7,677 nucleotides of DNA from an uncultured Synergistales bacterium (lineage in GTDB: Bacteria > Synergistota > Synergistia > Synergistales > Aminobacteriaceae), in assembly GCA_905234205.1 (NCBI GenBank), contig CAJOGG010000161.1, positions 1-7,677 on the forward strand. The letters are read 5' to 3'. Position numbers and translations under genes: made by a program. Position 1 is the first letter of the stretch. Each line of letters opens with the position of its first letter. The notes under the pieces were generated by a model, which saw nothing but the letters and a program-made list of their open reading frames with translations, had not been told where the DNA came from and did not search any database. Below are positions 6,245-7,677 of the stretch, one piece after another.

Positions 6245-7677
6245 ATTATCTCCCACCTCGTTTTAGGACTGTAAGCTTTGATAAGTTGGTCAGCGTTAAT
6301 CATCATTGCGTCAGACTCAAAGCAGCTATCACGGAACGCGACGTAAGCAGGTTGACGCTTAGCCATGTAGGTTATGGTTTGCTTGTTGATTCGTTCGTCA
6401 AAGCAGGCTATCAAATACCCGTCCTTCACAATGAAAACGTGTTTGCCCGCCACAAAATCCTCCTCAATCTTCGTGGATAATTCCATTCCTAACCCCAGCA
6501 TAACTTGAATCAATAAATCCTCCGGCGTTCGATCTGGCTTAATGTTCTCGTCAAAAATTTCTAGCTGACCCTGAATATACTCATCGGGCCTCTTGTAAAT
6601 TTCCTCCTTGATGTTGCTTGAATCAACGCGAAAGACTCTGAACCCCACGTCTAAATCCTTCGTCGTCAAAGGAGACTCCTCACGCAACTTTCTCCCCGCC
6701 CGTCTGATTCGCTCCTCGCCAATGTCACAAATAGTCTCATACCCCGCCTTGCGCGCCTCACTCTTTTCCCCGGTAACTTCAGGCAACTGTACGAGAATAA
6801 ACTTACGCCTCCCACCATCAGCCGCATTCAACGCCATAACCGCATGTGCTGTCGTAGCACTTCCGGAAAAGAAATCCAACACTATGGAGTCGGGCTTTGT
6901 GGCAAGTTGCAATAAGTATTGTATTAGTGTTGAGGGCTTTGGAAAACTGAAACATTTTGCGCCTAGTAATTCTTCAATTTCATTTGTTCCGTTCCTAGTG
7001 TTTGCTATTCCGCTTAATACGGTTTTAGGATTGACTATTGATTTATCCTTCTCATAAAACAATATTCCCCTAGAGTTGAAAAAGAAGCGTCGGACTCGTT
7101 GGCCTTTCGTATCATATACTTTTCTACCTGCTATATAGCTCAGTATTTGATTCCTCATTGCGAAGCCTGCCTGTAACGTCGTTGGTGCTACAAGTCGTCC
7201 GTGTTCAACGCGCATTTCATCGGATAGAATATACACTTTCTCTGCGTCACCTAACTCGCCAGTAAACACAGCGTTGTCTCCCTCAAACTCAAAGCCCGCT
7301 GGAAATGTTATCTCTGAAGCTGGATTCTTGTACGATATTTTCTTCAGCGCACCGTGAACGATTGTCTCATTTTCTTCTGGGTTATCGAAATTCGGCAAAC
7401 GTGATTTATCTCTAGCATACACAAGTATATACTCATGCCCTCTAGCAAAATGCCCTGCCGTTGTTCCTGTTCCTAAGTCCCACACTAACTCCGCAACAAA
7501 ATTCCCGCTCCCGAAAATTTCATCGCAGATTTTACGCAAGTTTGCCTGTTCGTTATCGTCAATGCTTATGAAGATGACTCCGTCTGGGCTCAAAAAATCT
7601 CGTGCTACCTTTAAGCGGGGGTAGATCATGTTTAGCCAGTCTGTGTGGAAGCGGGCGTTGCTTTCGGGGTTGGGGAC
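6241..7677 (-). CDS. mod: Type III DNA methyltransferase Mod (adenine-N6, beta class), N-terminus beyond the window
   Basis: Mod recognises the target site, methylates an adenine using S-adenosylmethionine, and supplies DNA specificity to the Mod-Res restriction complex. The frame is open to the right edge, and the 16 residues before the first Met (VPNPESNARFHTDWLN) continue the family sequence, so the ATG at 7629 is internal. The visible 478 residues hold DWLNMIYPRLKVAR (about 13-26), DGVIFISIDDNE (31-42), a variable target-recognition region (about 65-235), KPSTLIQYLLQLA (about 247-259) and SAM-binding motif I LDFFSGSATTAH (267-278). Motif I after the target-recognition region is the beta-class order, so the catalytic DPPY motif should lie in the missing N-terminus. 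Type III Mod is about 600-650 aa, leaving some 120-170 residues outside. The visible part has no frameshift or simple-sequence repeat. It ends in TGA overlapping the res ATG. Target specificity cannot be predicted from sequence alone. Confidence 0.92.
   Translation of the reverse strand, partial: VPNPESNARFHTDWLNMIYPRLKVARDFLSPDGVIFISIDDNEQANLRKICDEIFGSGNFVAELVWDLGTGTTAGHFARGHEYILVYARDKSRLPNFDNPEENETIVHGALKKISYKNPASEITFPAGFEFEGDNAVFTGELGDAEKVYILSDEMRVEHGRLVAPTTLQAGFAMRNQILSYIAGRKVYDTKGQRVRRFFFNSRGILFYEKDKSIVNPKTVLSGIANTRNGTNEIEELLGAKCFSFPKPSTLIQYLLQLATKPDSIVLDFFSGSATTAHAVMALNAADGGRRKFILVQLPEVTGEKSEARKAGYETICDIGEERIRRAGRKLREESPLTTKDLDVGFRVFRVDSSNIKEEIYKRPDEYIQGQLEIFDENIKPDRTPEDLLIQVMLGLGMELSTKIEEDFVAGKHVFIVKDGYLIACFDERINKQTITYMAKRQPAYVAFRDSCFESDAMMINADQLIKAYSPKTRWEII
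6250..6254 (-). promoter_or_regulatory. Ribosome binding site that fixes the res start
   Basis: Read on the minus strand, AGGTGGGAG contains GGGAG five bases before the ATG at 6244. It lies inside the last codons of mod and next to the ATGA overlap, typical of translational coupling. It decides for the ATG at 6244 over the GTG at 6256, whose own upstream bases show no comparable site. Confidence 0.7.

Noticed and set aside
6245..6256. GTG at 6256 as the res start
   Set aside because: It adds four non-conserved residues and covers the Shine-Dalgarno sequence; the ATG at 6244 has the ATGA overlap and the conserved MNFKF N-terminus.
6608..7057. 149-residue plus-strand reading frame inside mod
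   Set aside because: It is antisense to strongly conserved Mod sequence, including SAM-binding motif I, and its translation shows no recognisable domain or convincing ribosome site.
7627..7629. ATG at 7629 as the mod start
   Set aside because: The upstream residues NPESNARFHTDWLN are conserved Mod sequence and the frame stays open to the window end.

Overview
The window comes from a bacterial chromosome of moderate GC content (low to mid 40s per cent by eye), with good Shine-Dalgarno sites, short gaps between genes and standard-code genes. It holds parts or all of two gene blocks that converge on a shared terminator near 2770-2805. No rRNA, tRNA, insertion sequence or CRISPR array is visible, and no gene-free stretch exceeds 60 bases. 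The taxon cannot be fixed. A fermentative anaerobe of the Bacillota or Synergistota type would fit a citrate-lyase cofactor gene beside a secreted S9 peptidase, but this is a guess.

Left block, plus strand. The 3' part of citG (1-813, cut by the window edge) encodes the enzyme that makes the citrate lyase prosthetic-group precursor. After 57 bases with a possible extended -10 promoter comes a complete gene (871-2754) for an exported S9-family serine peptidase with an intact Ser-Asp-His triad. It is followed by a strong intrinsic terminator.

Right block, minus strand, read from the right edge leftwards. A Type III restriction-modification operon is laid out as mod (6241-7677, N-terminus outside the window), res (6244-3269, overlapping mod by ATGA), then a low-molecular-weight protein tyrosine phosphatase gene (3254-2796) 14 bases after res. 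The tight spacing implies one transcript.

The most notable point is in res. Its reading frame is interrupted by a single in-frame TAG at 4691-4693, exactly where the family has a conserved Trp (TGG) in helicase motif V (REG-W-DNPN). Both sides are otherwise intact: ATPase motifs I-III upstream, and motif VI plus the PD...ETK nuclease centre downstream. This looks like a very recent G-to-A nonsense mutation, a sequencing or assembly error, or less likely a read-through or restart arrangement. If real, the locus would keep modification and lose restriction. I did not find convincing evidence of a wholly new system.
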